Shown piece after piece: positions 32,259 through 42,321 of a stretch of 64,000 bases of DNA (position 1 is the first letter of the stretch; each line of letters opens with the position of its first letter). Origin of the DNA: Thalassococcus arenae (lineage in GTDB: Bacteria > Pseudomonadota > Alphaproteobacteria > Rhodobacterales > Rhodobacteraceae); the NCBI RefSeq assembly GCF_019104745.1, contig NZ_JAHRWL010000001.1, forward strand, positions 868,001 to 932,000. The letters run 5' to 3'. A model generated the notes under the pieces. The model was not told the origin of the DNA. It saw only the letters and a list, made by a program, of their open reading frames with translations, and ran no database searches. A program made the translations under genes and the position numbers.

Positions 32259-32463
32259 ACCGCACTCCGTATTCGCGCAAGACCCGGCGCGCGGCCTGGA
32301 GTTCATCGGCGCGCACCATCAGCCGCCGCGGCAAGATGCCGATGCTGCCCTCGAGCACGCTCATGTTTACGTCCAGCTCGAAGCTCATTATACCCGCGTC
32401 GTCGAGAAGGGTTTTCGCCAGCGGGATCAGGGTTATGTCGTTGGTGCGCAAAAGCTCTTCCAT
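32248..32463 (-). CDS. DUF2007 (putative signal-transducing) family protein
   Basis: A 71-residue protein: 'MEELLRTNDITLIPLAKTLLDDAGI' and 'RRLMVRADELQAARRVL', the DUF2007 pattern of a GlnB-like fold. It overlaps the methyltransferase start, so both are one unit, and lies back-to-back with ddsA. This DUF2007-methyltransferase pair beside a polyprenyl synthase recurs in Rhodobacterales as far as I recall. Confidence 0.87.
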   Translation of the reverse strand: MEELLRTNDITLIPLAKTLLDDAGIMSFELDVNMSVLEGSIGILPRRLMVRADELQAARRVLREYGVRFED

Positions 32464-32518
32464 GGCGGGGATGTAAGGACAACCAACGCGGGTTGTCGAG
32501 CCTTGTGACGGGGGTGTG

Positions 32519-33517
32519 ATGAGCCTGGATCAACCGGCTTCAAAGCCGCATGAACGGCTTGCGGCGGCGCTGCAGGATGACCTGGCCGGCGTCAACGCGC
32601 TGATCCGCGACCGCATGGCGTCGCGCCACGCGCCGCGCATACCCGAGGTCACGGCGCATCTGGTCGAAGCCGGGGGCAAGCGGCTGCGCCCGATGCTGAC
32701 CCTGGCCAGTGCACGGCTTTGCGGCTACGAAGGCCCGTATCACGTACACCTGGCCGCGACGGTGGAATTCATCCACACCGCGACGCTGTTGCATGACGAC
32801 GTGGTCGACGAAAGCCAGAAACGCCGCGGGCGGCCCACGGCGAACCTGCTGTGGGACAACAAGTCGAGCGTGCTGGTGGGCGATTACCTGTTCGCGCGGT
32901 CCTTCCAGCTGATGACCGAGACCGGCAATATCCGCGTGTTGCGCATCCTGTCGGACGCCGCCGCCACGATCGCCGAGGGCGAGGTCCTGCAGATGACCGC
33001 GGCGCAGGATCTGGCCACGGACGAGGCCGTCTATCTGCAAGTGGTGCGCGGCAAGACCGCCGCACTGTTTTCCGCCGCGACCGAGGTGGGCGGTGTCATC
33101 GCAGGGCGGCCCGAAGCCGAGGTCAAGGCGCTGTTCGACTATGGCGACGCGTTGGGCATTGCCTTCCAGATCGTCGACGATCTGCTGGATTACTGGGGGT
33201 CGGACGCCACCGGCAAGAATGTCGGCGACGATTTCCGCGAACGCAAGCTGACCCTGCCGGTCATCAAGGCGGTGGCCAAAGCGGATGCCGAAGAACGCGC
33301 CTTCTGGTCGCGGGTGATCGAAAAGGGCGACCAAGGCGAGGGCGATCTGGACCACGCCATCGCCTTGCTGAACAAGCACGACACGCTGGAAGCGACGCGG
33401 CAGGATGCGCTGGCCTGGTCGGCCAAGGCCAAGTCGGCGATGCTCAGCCTGCCGCAAAGCGATCTGCGCGACATGCTGGTCGACCTCAACGATTACGTGG
33501 TGGCGCGGGTCAGCTAG
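32519..33517 (+). CDS. ddsA: Polyprenyl (probably decaprenyl) diphosphate synthase
   Basis: A 332-residue trans-prenyltransferase giving the ubiquinone side chain. First Asp-rich motif 'LLHDDVVDE' near residue 92, 'GGKRLRP' near 57 and second motif 'QIVDDLLDYWG' near 222. The ATG at 32519 follows a GTG and GGGGG; GTG 32516 is the alternative. Rhodobacteraceae make Q-10, hence decaprenyl, but chain length cannot be read from sequence with certainty. Confidence 0.92.
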   Translation: MSLDQPASKPHERLAAALQDDLAGVNALIRDRMASRHAPRIPEVTAHLVEAGGKRLRPMLTLASARLCGYEGPYHVHLAATVEFIHTATLLHDDVVDESQKRRGRPTANLLWDNKSSVLVGDYLFARSFQLMTETGNIRVLRILSDAAATIAEGEVLQMTAAQDLATDEAVYLQVVRGKTAALFSAATEVGGVIAGRPEAEVKALFDYGDALGIAFQIVDDLLDYWGSDATGKNVGDDFRERKLTLPVIKAVAKADAEERAFWSRVIEKGDQGEGDLDHAIALLNKHDTLEATRQDALAWSAKAKSAMLSLPQSDLRDMLVDLNDYVVARVS

Positions 33518-33579
33518 CGGGAAAGCCCGTGGATGAAATGTGTCGCCCGGTTCTTTCGGACTGCGACAAGGACGGATGT

Positions 33580-34485
33580 TCAGCAGTCGCGCGGAACAGC
33601 GGCACGCATCTGATCACCCAGCAAACAACCCGCTTTCCACCATTCTGGCCGGATCTTGTGCAGCTCATACGTGGCTGCCTTCGCCGCCTCTTCGGTTTCA
33701 AACAGACCGAAACAGGTCGCTCCTGATCCGGACATGCGCGCCAATCTGCACCCGGGCAAGGCGGAAAGAACAGAGAGGACCTCTGCTATTCCCGGCTCGA
33801 CACACAAGGCTGCGTCTTGCAGATCGTTGCGCTGGACCGAAAGCCAGTCGATCAAATCGCCGACATCGAAGAATTCGGGTAGGGCCGCGGGCATTGGTGG
33901 ATTGTCGCGCAGTTTCAGCGCCTTGAACACAGAGGGCGTCGACACCGGCAGGCGGGGGTTTGCAAGCAAGGCCGGCAAACTGGGCAGGTCAACCGGGATC
34001 AGTTTGTCGCCGACGCCCTGCACACGCATCGGGCTTGAATGAACGCACATGGGAATGTCCGCGCCAAGCGTCAGCAGGTTGTTCATCTCTGCTTGAAGCC
34101 AGGGCTCCGGCGCGTCGGCCAACCAGTGGAACACGTCGCCTTTCAAGTAGGTCATCCCACGCCAAGCGGCGGCAGCATCCGCTGAGCCTCCACCGATCCC
34201 CGAAGCGGACGGCAGGTTTTTTTCCAGCACCAGCGCGGCACCCTCGAACGGCACCAAAGCGGCCGCGCGCAATGCCAGATTTCGCATGTCAGACGGAACC
34301 CCCTGCGACTCGGGGCCCTCGACCGTCAACGAAAGTGAGTTGGCGGGCACGGCGATAAAAAGCCGGTCCCCGACAGAGGCAAATGTCACCAGCGAGTCCA
34401 GCAGGTGATAGCCGTCCGCCCGCTGGCCGGTGACGTGAAGCGTCAGGTTGATCTTGGCCGGAGCAAAGACCTCAATTCTGGCCAT
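33580..34485 (-). CDS. ispE: 4-diphosphocytidyl-2-C-methyl-D-erythritol kinase
   Basis: A 301-residue GHMP kinase of the MEP isoprenoid pathway. It begins 'IEVFAPAKINLTLHVTGQRADGYH', has the ATP loop 'PSASGIGGGSADAAA' near residue 92 and the C-terminal 'RMSGSGATCFGLF'. The start overlaps the TPR gene by 14 bases, so translation is coupled. It sits convergently with ddsA, which uses the pathway's products. By eye its GC content is slightly lower than that of its neighbours. Confidence 0.95.
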   Translation of the reverse strand: MARIEVFAPAKINLTLHVTGQRADGYHLLDSLVTFASVGDRLFIAVPANSLSLTVEGPESQGVPSDMRNLALRAAALVPFEGAALVLEKNLPSASGIGGGSADAAAAWRGMTYLKGDVFHWLADAPEPWLQAEMNNLLTLGADIPMCVHSSPMRVQGVGDKLIPVDLPSLPALLANPRLPVSTPSVFKALKLRDNPPMPAALPEFFDVGDLIDWLSVQRNDLQDAALCVEPGIAEVLSVLSALPGCRLARMSGSGATCFGLFETEEAAKAATYELHKIRPEWWKAGCLLGDQMRAAVPRDC

Positions 34486-36190
34486 TGGCCAACTTGAGCG
34501 GCGGCGCGCCTTCTTCGGCCAGCACGACATCGAGCCCGACCGCCAGCTTGCGGCGGATGCGCTCGGGATCGAGCTCCTCGGACGCGTCTTCCCAATCGAC
34601 GAAGCTGAGTGCGCGTTTCCACTGGAATTCCGCCTCGAGTGTGCGCCCCACGGCCCAGTAGACATCGCCCAGATGGTCGTTGACCACCGGGTCGATGGGC
34701 ATCAGTTCGGCGGCGCGTTCCATATGGACGACCGCCTCGTCATAGCGGCCAAGCCGGTAGAGCACCCATCCCAGGCTGTCGACGATGTAGCCGCTGTTGG
34801 GTTGCGCGGCGACGGCGCGTTCGATCATGTCCAGCGCCTCGTCCAGCTTGGTCTGCTTCTCCACCAGCGAATAGCCGAGATAGTTCAGCACCTGCGGCTG
34901 GTCGGGGTTGAGTTCAAGCGCCTTGCGGAAATCGGCTTCGGCCTGGTCCCACAGGCCCTGGCGTTCATAGGAAATCGCGCGGGCATAGAGCAGGAACCAT
35001 TGCCGTTCGCCGGGTTCGTCGAACAAGGCCAGCGCGCGGCTATAGGCCTCTGCGGCTTCGGCATAGCGATCTTGCTGGCGCATGATGTCGCCCAGCGTCG
35101 ATTGGACAACGGCCAAGTCGCCGTGGGTTTCGGCCAATTGTTCAAGCACCTCGACGGCGGCATCCACCTTGTCCTGCGCGCGCAGCGCGCCGGCCCGGCC
35201 CAGTTCGGCGGCGTGGAAGGAAGGATCGTCGCGCGGGACGCGTTTGTAGGCCGCGACGGCCAGGTCGTGCTGTCCGAGCTTTTCCAGCAATTCCGCGGTC
35301 AGCAGCAAGGCGTCGACATGATCGGGGCGGAGGTGTTCCGCAAGGCGGGCGTAAAGCAGGGTGTAGTCGTCGTCGCTTTCATTCGAGAGCGCTCCGGCCA
35401 GCGTGTAGAAGACTTCGGCCATGCCGTCGCGGGCCGAACGGATATGGCTGAAGGGCAGCTTGCCTCCGGCATCGAGCGCGGCGCGCATGGCGGCGAGTTC
35501 CGGGTCGAGATCCTGGCCGAACGACCGGTCGATCAGCGTGACTGCGTCGGTGGCGCGGTCGAGCTGGCTCAGGATTTCGGCGCGGGCCATCACGCCCCGC
35601 CGGGTCAGCGACATGCCGCCGGCCTCATCCGCGGCGAACAAGGCCTCGGCGCTTTCGAAATCCCCGACCGATGCCAGCGCCATCGCCTTGTGATAGGCGG
35701 CAAACGGTCCGAGGCCCTGCAACTTGCCGACTTCGTCAAAGGCGACCACGGCGGCGCCCATGTCGCCCTGCCCCAGTTGCGCCCAGGCGTCGATCAGCCC
35801 ATCGGCGAGCGGCCCCAATCCGCGTACATCCTTGATCGCGGCCGACACCGCTGCGTATTTCTCTTCCTTGGCGTCCCGCACGACGAGCGCCATGTTCGCG
35901 AGCTGGCTGGAAAACCCTTCGAGAACCAGCTTGTCCGCCAGCGCGGCGGCGCGGTCGAGATCGCCCAAGGACACGTTCGCCAGGATCGCCCGTTCGAGCA
36001 GTTCGGGGTTTTCCGGATCGAACAGGATCGCCCGTCCGTAGTATTCGGCCGCTGCCTTGTAGTCGCCCATGATCGCCGCCTGGCGCGCGGCAAGGTAGTC
36101 ACCTGCAAGACCATTCGCGGAAACCCCGGCCGGGATCGCCATGATCACGACCAGCGCCGCACTGCCCAGAACCTTCGCGATGGATGTCAC
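34472..36190 (-). CDS. Exported tetratricopeptide-repeat protein
   Basis: A 572-residue protein with a signal peptide (hydrophobic 9-22, cleavage near 'VSANG') and many TPR units, e.g. 'AEYYGRAILFDPENPELLERA' near 48 and 'ADFRKALELNPDQPQVLNYLG' near 420. This length and layout is conserved next to ispE in many alphaproteobacteria. It is likely a periplasmic scaffold, perhaps in outer-membrane biogenesis; no enzyme motif is present. Confidence 0.88.
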   Translation of the reverse strand: MTSIAKVLGSAALVVIMAIPAGVSANGLAGDYLAARQAAIMGDYKAAAEYYGRAILFDPENPELLERAILANVSLGDLDRAAALADKLVLEGFSSQLANMALVVRDAKEEKYAAVSAAIKDVRGLGPLADGLIDAWAQLGQGDMGAAVVAFDEVGKLQGLGPFAAYHKAMALASVGDFESAEALFAADEAGGMSLTRRGVMARAEILSQLDRATDAVTLIDRSFGQDLDPELAAMRAALDAGGKLPFSHIRSARDGMAEVFYTLAGALSNESDDDYTLLYARLAEHLRPDHVDALLLTAELLEKLGQHDLAVAAYKRVPRDDPSFHAAELGRAGALRAQDKVDAAVEVLEQLAETHGDLAVVQSTLGDIMRQQDRYAEAAEAYSRALALFDEPGERQWFLLYARAISYERQGLWDQAEADFRKALELNPDQPQVLNYLGYSLVEKQTKLDEALDMIERAVAAQPNSGYIVDSLGWVLYRLGRYDEAVVHMERAAELMPIDPVVNDHLGDVYWAVGRTLEAEFQWKRALSFVDWEDASEELDPERIRRKLAVGLDVVLAEEGAPPLKLANGQN

Positions 36191-36321
36191 CCTGTTTCTC
36201 CGCGCTGATGGTTGTTCGCGTCACCCTAGTGCCGAACCCACACACTGACAATTGTCTCGTCCGCGGCCCCGGGATGACAAGCGCGTGTATGCCGCGGTGA
36301 GCGGCAGAAAAGCGCGATCCG

Positions 36322-36603
36322 CTAGGCTTCTTGTACGGTTTCGCGCAGCTTGGCCAAGGTGCGATTCGACAATGGTCGGTCGAATTGCATGCCGCCGATA
36401 TCCGCCTCTTGCCAGACGACCCGCGCGCTGATGTCTTGGTCATCCAACCGAAAGCGAACGCGGTCCATCGGGTTGCGCGCCAGAACGCCGCGAAACCGCA
36501 GACCGTTGGCGCTGAGATTCACGACCGTGACCCGCCTCGGCCCAAAGACGGATCGGACATTCAACGCGAAACGGCTGGACCAACGCGGTGCTCTGATCTG
36601 CAC
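36322..36603 (-). CDS. PilZ-domain protein
   Basis: A 93-residue single PilZ domain, the c-di-GMP receptor fold. The arginine motif is 'RWSSRF' near residue 7 and the second motif is 'VVNLSANGLRFRG' (N/DxSxxG) near 28. Translation starts at GTG 36603 with AAGGGG upstream. Whether c-di-GMP is bound depends on the arginine spacing, which is close to RxxxR. An EAL phosphodiesterase is encoded 10 kb away. Confidence 0.78.
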   Translation of the reverse strand: MQIRAPRWSSRFALNVRSVFGPRRVTVVNLSANGLRFRGVLARNPMDRVRFRLDDQDISARVVWQEADIGGMQFDRPLSNRTLAKLRETVQEA

Positions 36604-36667
36604 GAAGATGACCCCTTGCCGGATATCGTCGAACGGCAGGGTGCAGCAGAGGCGTTAAGATAGATCG

Positions 36668-36702
36668 AAAACCGGGCAAGGCGTCGGCCAAGCCATGCCC
36701 GG
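36668..36702 (-). terminator. Terminator after ETF-ubiquinone oxidoreductase
   Basis: CCGGGCA (36672-36678) pairs with TGCCCGG (36696-36702) with an inner GGC/GCC stem; on the minus strand it is followed by TTTT (AAAA at 36668-36671). Confidence 0.7.
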
Positions 36703-36722
36703 GAAAACAGCGTTTGACTGCA

Positions 36723-38369
36723 TCACATGTTGGGATAGTTCGGCCCGTCGCCACCCTGCGGAACCGTCCAGTTGATGTTCTGGCTTGGGTCCTTGATATC
36801 GCAGGTCTTGCAATGCACGCAGTTCTGGAAGTTGATGACGAAGCGCGGGTCCTTGCCGTCTTCGCGGACCACCTCATAGACGCCGGCCGGGCAATAGCGT
36901 TGCGCGGGCTCGGCGTATTTCGGCAGGTTCACCTGGATCGGCACCGAGGGGTCTTTCAACTGCAGATGCGCAGGCTGGCTTTCCTCGTGGTTGGTGAAGC
37001 TGAAGCTGACATTGGTCAGCCGGTCGAAACTCAGCTTGCCGTCCGGTTTGGGATAGTCGATTTCCTTGAATTTCTTGGCATCGCCTGTTGCGGCGGCATC
37101 GGTCTTGCCATGGCCGATGGTGCCGAGCAGCGAGAAGCCGAGGGTGTTGGTCCACATGTCCAGCCCGCCCAGCGTCAGAGATGCTGTCAGGCCGTATTTC
37201 GACCACAACGGCTTGACGTTGCGCACTTTCTTGAGGTCGTGGCCGATGGCACCGCCGCGCACTTCGGATTCGTAGGCCGCCAGTTCGTCGCCTTCGCGGC
37301 CGGCCTTGATGGCGGCGTGGGCGGCCTCGGCCGCGGCCTTGCCCGAAAGCATCGCGTTGTGGTTACCCTTGATGCGCGGCACGTTGACCATGCCGACCGA
37401 ACATCCCAGCAGCGCCACACCCGGCGCGACCATCTTGGGCATCGACTGGTAGCCGCCTTCGCTGATCGCCCGCGCGCCATAGGCCACGCGCTTACCGCCT
37501 TCGAGCAGCTTTGCGACCATCGGGTGGTGCTTGAAGCGCTGGAATTCCATGTAGGGATAGAGGTGCGGGTTCTCGTAGTTCAGGTGCACCACGAAGCCGA
37601 CATAGACCTGGTTGTTTTCCAGATGATAAATGAACGATCCCCCGCCGGCATTGCCACCCAGCGGCCAGCCCATCGTGTGAGTGACCGAACCCTGCTTGTG
37701 CTTGGCCGGATCGATCTCCCAGATTTCCTTCATGCCCAGGCCGAATTTCTGTGGTTCCTTGCCCTTCGACAGGTCGTATTTCTCGATCACTTGCTTGGCC
37801 AGCGACCCGCGCACGCCTTCGGACAGGAAGACATACTTGCCGTGCAACTCCATTCCCGGTTCGTATCCGTCGCCCGGCGTGCCATCGGGGTTCTTGCCGA
37901 ATTCGCCCGCGACCACGCCCTTGACGCGATCGCCGTCATAAACCAGCTCGGAACAGGCCATGCCGGGGAAGATCTCGACCCCCAGCCCCTCGGCCTGTTC
38001 GGCCATCCAGCGACAGACATTGCCCATCGACACGATGTAGTTGCCGTGGTTGTTCATCAGCGGCGGCATCGGCCAGTTGGGGATGCGCAATTGCCCGGCT
38101 TCACCCAGCATGTAGAAATTGTCTTCCGTCACCGGGGTGTTCAGCGGTGCGCCCTTGGCCTTCCAGTCGGGGATCAGCGCGTCAAGGCCGCAAGGGTCCA
38201 GAACCGCGCCCGACAGGATATGCGCACCCACTTCCGAGCCCTTTTCCAGAACAACCACCGACATGTCGGCATCGAGCTGTTTCAGACGGATCGCCGCCGA
38301 CAGGCCCGCCGGGCCCGCTCCCACGATCACGACGTCGTATTCCATGGATTCGCGCTGCGCGTCGCTCAT
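36723..38369 (-). CDS. Electron transfer flavoprotein-ubiquinone oxidoreductase
   Basis: A 548-residue membrane-associated FAD/[4Fe-4S] enzyme passing electrons from ETF to ubiquinone during fatty acid and amino acid oxidation. FAD motif '[19 protein letters not shown]' near residue 14; iron-sulfur cysteines '[10 protein letters not shown]' and '[12 protein letters not shown]' near 490-530. The start 'MSDAQRES' has GGGAGGGG upstream. ETF subunits are not in the window; the acyl-CoA dehydrogenase at 49.8 kb would feed it. Confidence 0.96.
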   Translation of the reverse strand: MSDAQRESMEYDVVIVGAGPAGLSAAIRLKQLDADMSVVVLEKGSEVGAHILSGAVLDPCGLDALIPDWKAKGAPLNTPVTEDNFYMLGEAGQLRIPNWPMPPLMNNHGNYIVSMGNVCRWMAEQAEGLGVEIFPGMACSELVYDGDRVKGVVAGEFGKNPDGTPGDGYEPGMELHGKYVFLSEGVRGSLAKQVIEKYDLSKGKEPQKFGLGMKEIWEIDPAKHKQGSVTHTMGWPLGGNAGGGSFIYHLENNQVYVGFVVHLNYENPHLYPYMEFQRFKHHPMVAKLLEGGKRVAYGARAISEGGYQSMPKMVAPGVALLGCSVGMVNVPRIKGNHNAMLSGKAAAEAAHAAIKAGREGDELAAYESEVRGGAIGHDLKKVRNVKPLWSKYGLTASLTLGGLDMWTNTLGFSLLGTIGHGKTDAAATGDAKKFKEIDYPKPDGKLSFDRLTNVSFSFTNHEESQPAHLQLKDPSVPIQVNLPKYAEPAQRYCPAGVYEVVREDGKDPRFVINFQNCVHCKTCDIKDPSQNINWTVPQGGDGPNYPNM

Positions 38370-38643
38370 CTTGCACCCCTCCCGGGTTGGCATGTCCCTT
38401 TGTCGACCTTGCCTAGCGCGGCAGCGCAGCAAGGGTCAATTGCGACACGGCGTTACAAAGCGCGAACGCGGCGTTTTCGAACCGCCGCGCCATCCGGAAA
38501 GGTCGTGGAATCAGCCCCGATCCGCCCTTTCGCTGGACATTTTCACCGACCTGTTGCATTGCGCCCCGGCTTGCGCACATTGTGACCCGAGCACGCTGCA
38601 CAGACGGCCCGGGCGACACCGGACAAGAAACGGAACCGAGTTC

Positions 38644-39114
38644 ATGGAAAAGATCCCGATGACCCGCGCGGGCCACGCCGCGCTCGAGGGCGAATTGAAG
38701 GTGCTGAAAAGCGAAGAACGGCCGGCCATCATCAAGGCGATCGCCGAAGCCCGCGAACACGGCGATCTGTCCGAGAACGCGGAATATCATTCGGCGCGCG
38801 AAAAGCAGAGCTTCATCGAGGGCCGGATCAAGGAAATCGAAGGCATCCTGGGCCTGGCCGAGGTCATCGATCCGGCAAACCTGTCCGGTGCGGTCAAGTT
38901 CGGCGCCACGGTGACGCTGGTCGACGAGGATACCGACGAGGAAAAGACCTGGCAGATCGTCGGCGAACACGAGGCCAACATCGAAAAGGGTCTGCTGAAC
39001 ATCAAATCGCCCATTGCGCGCGCGCTGATCGGCAAGGACGAAGGCGACAGCGTCGAAGTGCGCACCCCGGGTGGCGAGAAAAGCTACGAGATCCTCAAGA
39101 TCGCCTATAGATGA
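38644..39114 (+). CDS. greA: Transcription elongation factor GreA
   Basis: A 156-residue factor that stimulates RNA cleavage by backtracked polymerase. Coiled-coil tip '[17 protein letters not shown]' with the acidic residues near 40, and C-terminal FKBP-like domain with '[18 protein letters not shown]'. The ATG at 38644 gives the standard length. It overlaps the next gene by ATGA. The 274-base gap before it, shared with the divergent oxidoreductase gene, holds the promoters; nothing else is seen there. Confidence 0.97.
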   Translation: MEKIPMTRAGHAALEGELKVLKSEERPAIIKAIAEAREHGDLSENAEYHSAREKQSFIEGRIKEIEGILGLAEVIDPANLSGAVKFGATVTLVDEDTDEEKTWQIVGEHEANIEKGLLNIKSPIARALIGKDEGDSVEVRTPGGEKSYEILKIAYR

Positions 39115-40136
39115 GCGCGGCCATGGCCACCGAACCCGATCCGTCCCGCACCCGCAAGAGCCCGGTCAGCCTGCTGCCCGAACCGGCGGACGGCTTTGGC
39201 GCGGTCGAGGTGGCCGCGTTGGTCGCGACCGTCTTCTGGCTGCTGCTGAGCGGCATCTATTTCCTCACCGGACGGCCGAGCGACCAGGCCGGTTTGGGCT
39301 TTCTGATGGCGGCGATGGTGATCGTTCTGCCGATCGCGATGATCTGGGTGGCCGCGCTGACGGCCCGGTCGACGCGGGTGCTGCGGGCAGAGTCGGCGCG
39401 GCTCCAGGCCGCCATCGACGCGATCCGCGCGGCCTATGTGGCGCAGATGAAGACCCAACAGGGCGCGGGCGAGGCGCCACATCCCGCACTGACCAAAAGA
39501 CTGGATGAAATCGCCGCCACGCAAAAGGCTCTGGAAAGCGGCCTGACACGGCTGACGACCGCGCGGGTGACCGAAACCGCCCTTGCGCAATCCGCTGCGA
39601 CCGCGATCGAAGGCGAAGACCAGCCCGCGCTGTCCCTGGGCACCCCGGCCGAAGCGCTCGAGCCGCCCTTGTCCAACAGCGATTTCATCCGCGCGCTGAA
39701 TTTTCCCGAAACCGCCGATGACAAGCCCGGTTTCGCGGCGTTGCGGCGGGCGCTCAAGGACCGGACGGTCAAGCAACTGGTGCAGGCCAGCCAGGACGTG
39801 CTGACCCTGCTCAGCCAGGAAGGCATATACATGGACGACCTGCGCCCCGACCTGTCCCGGCCCGAGATCTGGCGCGCCTTCGCCGAGGGCAAGCGTGGCC
39901 GGGCCATCGCGTCTTTGGGCGGCGTGCGCGACCGCTCTTCGCTGGCGCTGACCGCGGGCCGGATGAAACAGGATCCGATCTTTCGCGACGCGGCGCATCA
40001 TTTCCTGAGGCTCTTCGACCGGACCTTCGCCGGTTTCGCCAGCCGCGCCAGCGATTCCGAGATCACCGAATTCGCGGGCACCCGCACCGCGCGCGCCTTC
40101 ATGTTGCTGGGCCGCGTCGCGGGCACGTTCGACTAG
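39111..40136 (+). CDS. Membrane protein with coiled-coil, coupled to greA
   Basis: A 341-residue protein with two transmembrane segments (about 35-55 and 62-85), a coiled-coil region ('[22 protein letters not shown]', 90-150) and a soluble C-terminal domain ending '[21 protein letters not shown]'. I know of no assigned domain; the family appears confined to Rhodobacterales. The start overlaps the greA stop. Function unknown. Confidence 0.78.
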   Translation: MSAAMATEPDPSRTRKSPVSLLPEPADGFGAVEVAALVATVFWLLLSGIYFLTGRPSDQAGLGFLMAAMVIVLPIAMIWVAALTARSTRVLRAESARLQAAIDAIRAAYVAQMKTQQGAGEAPHPALTKRLDEIAATQKALESGLTRLTTARVTETALAQSAATAIEGEDQPALSLGTPAEALEPPLSNSDFIRALNFPETADDKPGFAALRRALKDRTVKQLVQASQDVLTLLSQEGIYMDDLRPDLSRPEIWRAFAEGKRGRAIASLGGVRDRSSLALTAGRMKQDPIFRDAAHHFLRLFDRTFAGFASRASDSEITEFAGTRTARAFMLLGRVAGTFD

Positions 40137-40212
40137 GCCGGGCCGCGGCGACGCGTCGCCAAAAGCACCAGAAAACTGCACGCGCGACCCGCGCGTTCCG
40201 CTTGACCGCCGG

Positions 40213-42321
40213 CTAAAGGCCGAACGATCCGTATGGAAAGTATCGCACCGGATCGCCCGGGCGGACATGCGCCGCGCCGTCTGGCAGTTCCACCAGCCCT
40301 TCGGCCCAGCTCAGCCCAGACACCCGGCCCGACCCTTCGGAGCGGAACACTTCCGCCCGGCCGTCACGGATGCGGGCGCGCAGGTATTCCCGCCGTCCCG
40401 GTTTCTTGCGTTTCTCGAACGCCGCAGGCACGTCGAACCCCTGAGGATCGCGCCAGCCTTCGCCCGCCAGCAGCCCCATTGCAGGCCGCGCGAAGACCAG
40501 CGTGCAAACGAAAGCCGCCACCGGGTTGCCGGGCAGGCCGAAAACCGGTGCGCCCCGCCACATCCCCAGGGCCAGCGGGCGGCCGGGTTTCAGCGCGATC
40601 CGCCATTCCTGCATCGCACCCGCGTCGCGCAACAGGGCCGAGACGTGATCTTCGTCCCCCGCCGACGCGCCGCCCGAGGTCAGGATCACGTGCGCCTGGT
40701 CCGCCGCTGCATCCAGCGTTCCGCGCAAGGCGTCGCGGTGATCCGGTACCCGGCCCATATCCACCGGTTCGAACCCGAACCGGTCCACCATCGCCAGCAG
40801 CATCGGCCGGTTGGCGTCGAAGATCTGCCCCGGTGCGGCATCGGCCCCGGGTTCGACCACCTCGTCGCCGGTGGACAGTACCGCGACGCGCAGACGTTCC
40901 CAAACGCGCAGATGTCCATGCCCCACTGCCGCGGCCAGCGCCAGTTCCGGTCCGCCCAGCCGCGTGCCCTCCGTCAGCGCCACGGCCCCTGCGGCGACAT
41001 CTTCGCCGGCCTTGCGGGTGTTGGCACCGGTCTTCAGCGGACCGTTGAAGGCGATCACCCCGTCGCCGACGGTCGTGTCCTCGTCCAGCACCACCGTGTC
41101 GACGCCCGCGGGCAAGGCCGCACCCGTCAGAACCCGGATGGCGTGTCCCTTGGGCACCCGGCCTTCAAAGGGCACCCCGGCTGCCGCCCGACCCGGATTC
41201 AGCGGCAGCGTCTGCGGTCCGGGGCCGACGACAGATCCGGCAAAGCCATAGCCATCCACCGCGGTATTCGCTTCCGGCGGGTTCGCGCGCAGCGCAACGA
41301 GGTCGGTGGCCAGAACCCGCCCGGATGCCTGCGCCAGAGGCAGGTCTTCTGCACCGACCACCGGGCGCAACCGGTCGCGCAAGAGCGACAGCGCCTCGTC
41401 CACAGGCGTCCAGTCGACACCGGGCGGCAGGGCAAAGCAATCGTTGGACAGCGGCGGCGCGGAAATCCCGGACGCCGCGGCGCGCAACGCGTCTTCCCGA
41501 CCGGCACCAAGGATCCAGCCCTCGACGGGGTCGCCGGTGCGCAGCATGACGTCCAGCGTCGCGGGCGAAAGGCGTGACAGCGCCTGGGCCAGAACCCGCA
41601 CCTGCGCACGGTCCGGGATCTCGCCGGGTTCGCGCCGGGCCGCGACGATGTCGGCGATCAGCGACGGGAACAGTTCGACCAGCACGATGGGCGTATCCGG
41701 CGCCTCGAACGGCGCAACGGTCAATCGACCGGCGAACCGGTCGCGCAGCGCCTGCAGGCGCGGCAGACCCAGCAGCGCCTGCGAGCCGACGGAACCCGTC
41801 GTGAATAGTTTCCAGCAAGGCTGGGCGCGCGTGACGCGCGCCTCGACCGCGCGCCGTTCCGGCAGGCCATGCCCCGCCCGCGCCGTGCCCTTGTCCGGCA
41901 GCACCGCGTCGGCCTCTGCGGGCGGACAGCCCCAGAACGGACCGGTGCCGGGAAACAGACGGTTCAGGTCGCGCGCCACGATAAACCGGTTGTTGGCGTT
42001 GTCCGGGGCGTCCACGATGCGCGACGCCAGCCAAGTCCAAAGTGCCAGCGGGTCATCCGTGCCGGTCACGGCGCGCGCAAACCCCTTGGGATAGGCGAAG
42101 GGAAAGTCGAACCCCGCCACCACCCGGCGGCCCTGCCCCAGTTCGGTTTCGAACAGGGCCGCCAGCGCGTCGATCGCTTCGGCGCGGGTGCGGTGATAGT
42201 GGCATGAAACGTCGCCCTGTCGGGCCACACCGATCCAGATCGCATCCTTGGTGGGCTTTGCCGGGGACGGCGCCGACCGCGCCGACCAGTCGACCACGAC
42301 AAACGTGTCGAACCCGGTCAT
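40213..42321 (-). CDS. moeA: Molybdopterin molybdenumtransferase MoeA with N-terminal extra domain
   Basis: A 702-residue fusion. Residues about 300-702 are MoeA, which inserts molybdate into adenylylated molybdopterin: 'DGYGFAG' near 350, 'VLSTGDEV', 'LTSGGASAGDEDHV' near 555 and 'LPGNPVAAF' near 610. Residues 1-290 are a separate domain beginning 'DTFVVVDWSARSAPSP' with 'VAGFDFPFAYPKG', reminiscent of DUF429/RNase H-like proteins. The stop-start overlap with mobB puts it last in a cofactor operon. The role of the extra domain is unknown. Confidence 0.88.
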   Translation of the reverse strand: MTGFDTFVVVDWSARSAPSPAKPTKDAIWIGVARQGDVSCHYHRTRAEAIDALAALFETELGQGRRVVAGFDFPFAYPKGFARAVTGTDDPLALWTWLASRIVDAPDNANNRFIVARDLNRLFPGTGPFWGCPPAEADAVLPDKGTARAGHGLPERRAVEARVTRAQPCWKLFTTGSVGSQALLGLPRLQALRDRFAGRLTVAPFEAPDTPIVLVELFPSLIADIVAARREPGEIPDRAQVRVLAQALSRLSPATLDVMLRTGDPVEGWILGAGREDALRAAASGISAPPLSNDCFALPPGVDWTPVDEALSLLRDRLRPVVGAEDLPLAQASGRVLATDLVALRANPPEANTAVDGYGFAGSVVGPGPQTLPLNPGRAAAGVPFEGRVPKGHAIRVLTGAALPAGVDTVVLDEDTTVGDGVIAFNGPLKTGANTRKAGEDVAAGAVALTEGTRLGGPELALAAAVGHGHLRVWERLRVAVLSTGDEVVEPGADAAPGQIFDANRPMLLAMVDRFGFEPVDMGRVPDHRDALRGTLDAAADQAHVILTSGGASAGDEDHVSALLRDAGAMQEWRIALKPGRPLALGMWRGAPVFGLPGNPVAAFVCTLVFARPAMGLLAGEGWRDPQGFDVPAAFEKRKKPGRREYLRARIRDGRAEVFRSEGSGRVSGLSWAEGLVELPDGAAHVRPGDPVRYFPYGSFGL

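Noticed and set aside
32259-32306. ATG start extending the TrmN6-like protein by 16 residues
   Set aside because: It would reach far into the DUF2007 gene and add residues absent from the family; the TTG with GGAG fits better.
40147-40160. GGCGACGCGTCGCC palindrome after the greA operon as a terminator
   Set aside because: Neither strand has a following T-run; kept only as a note.
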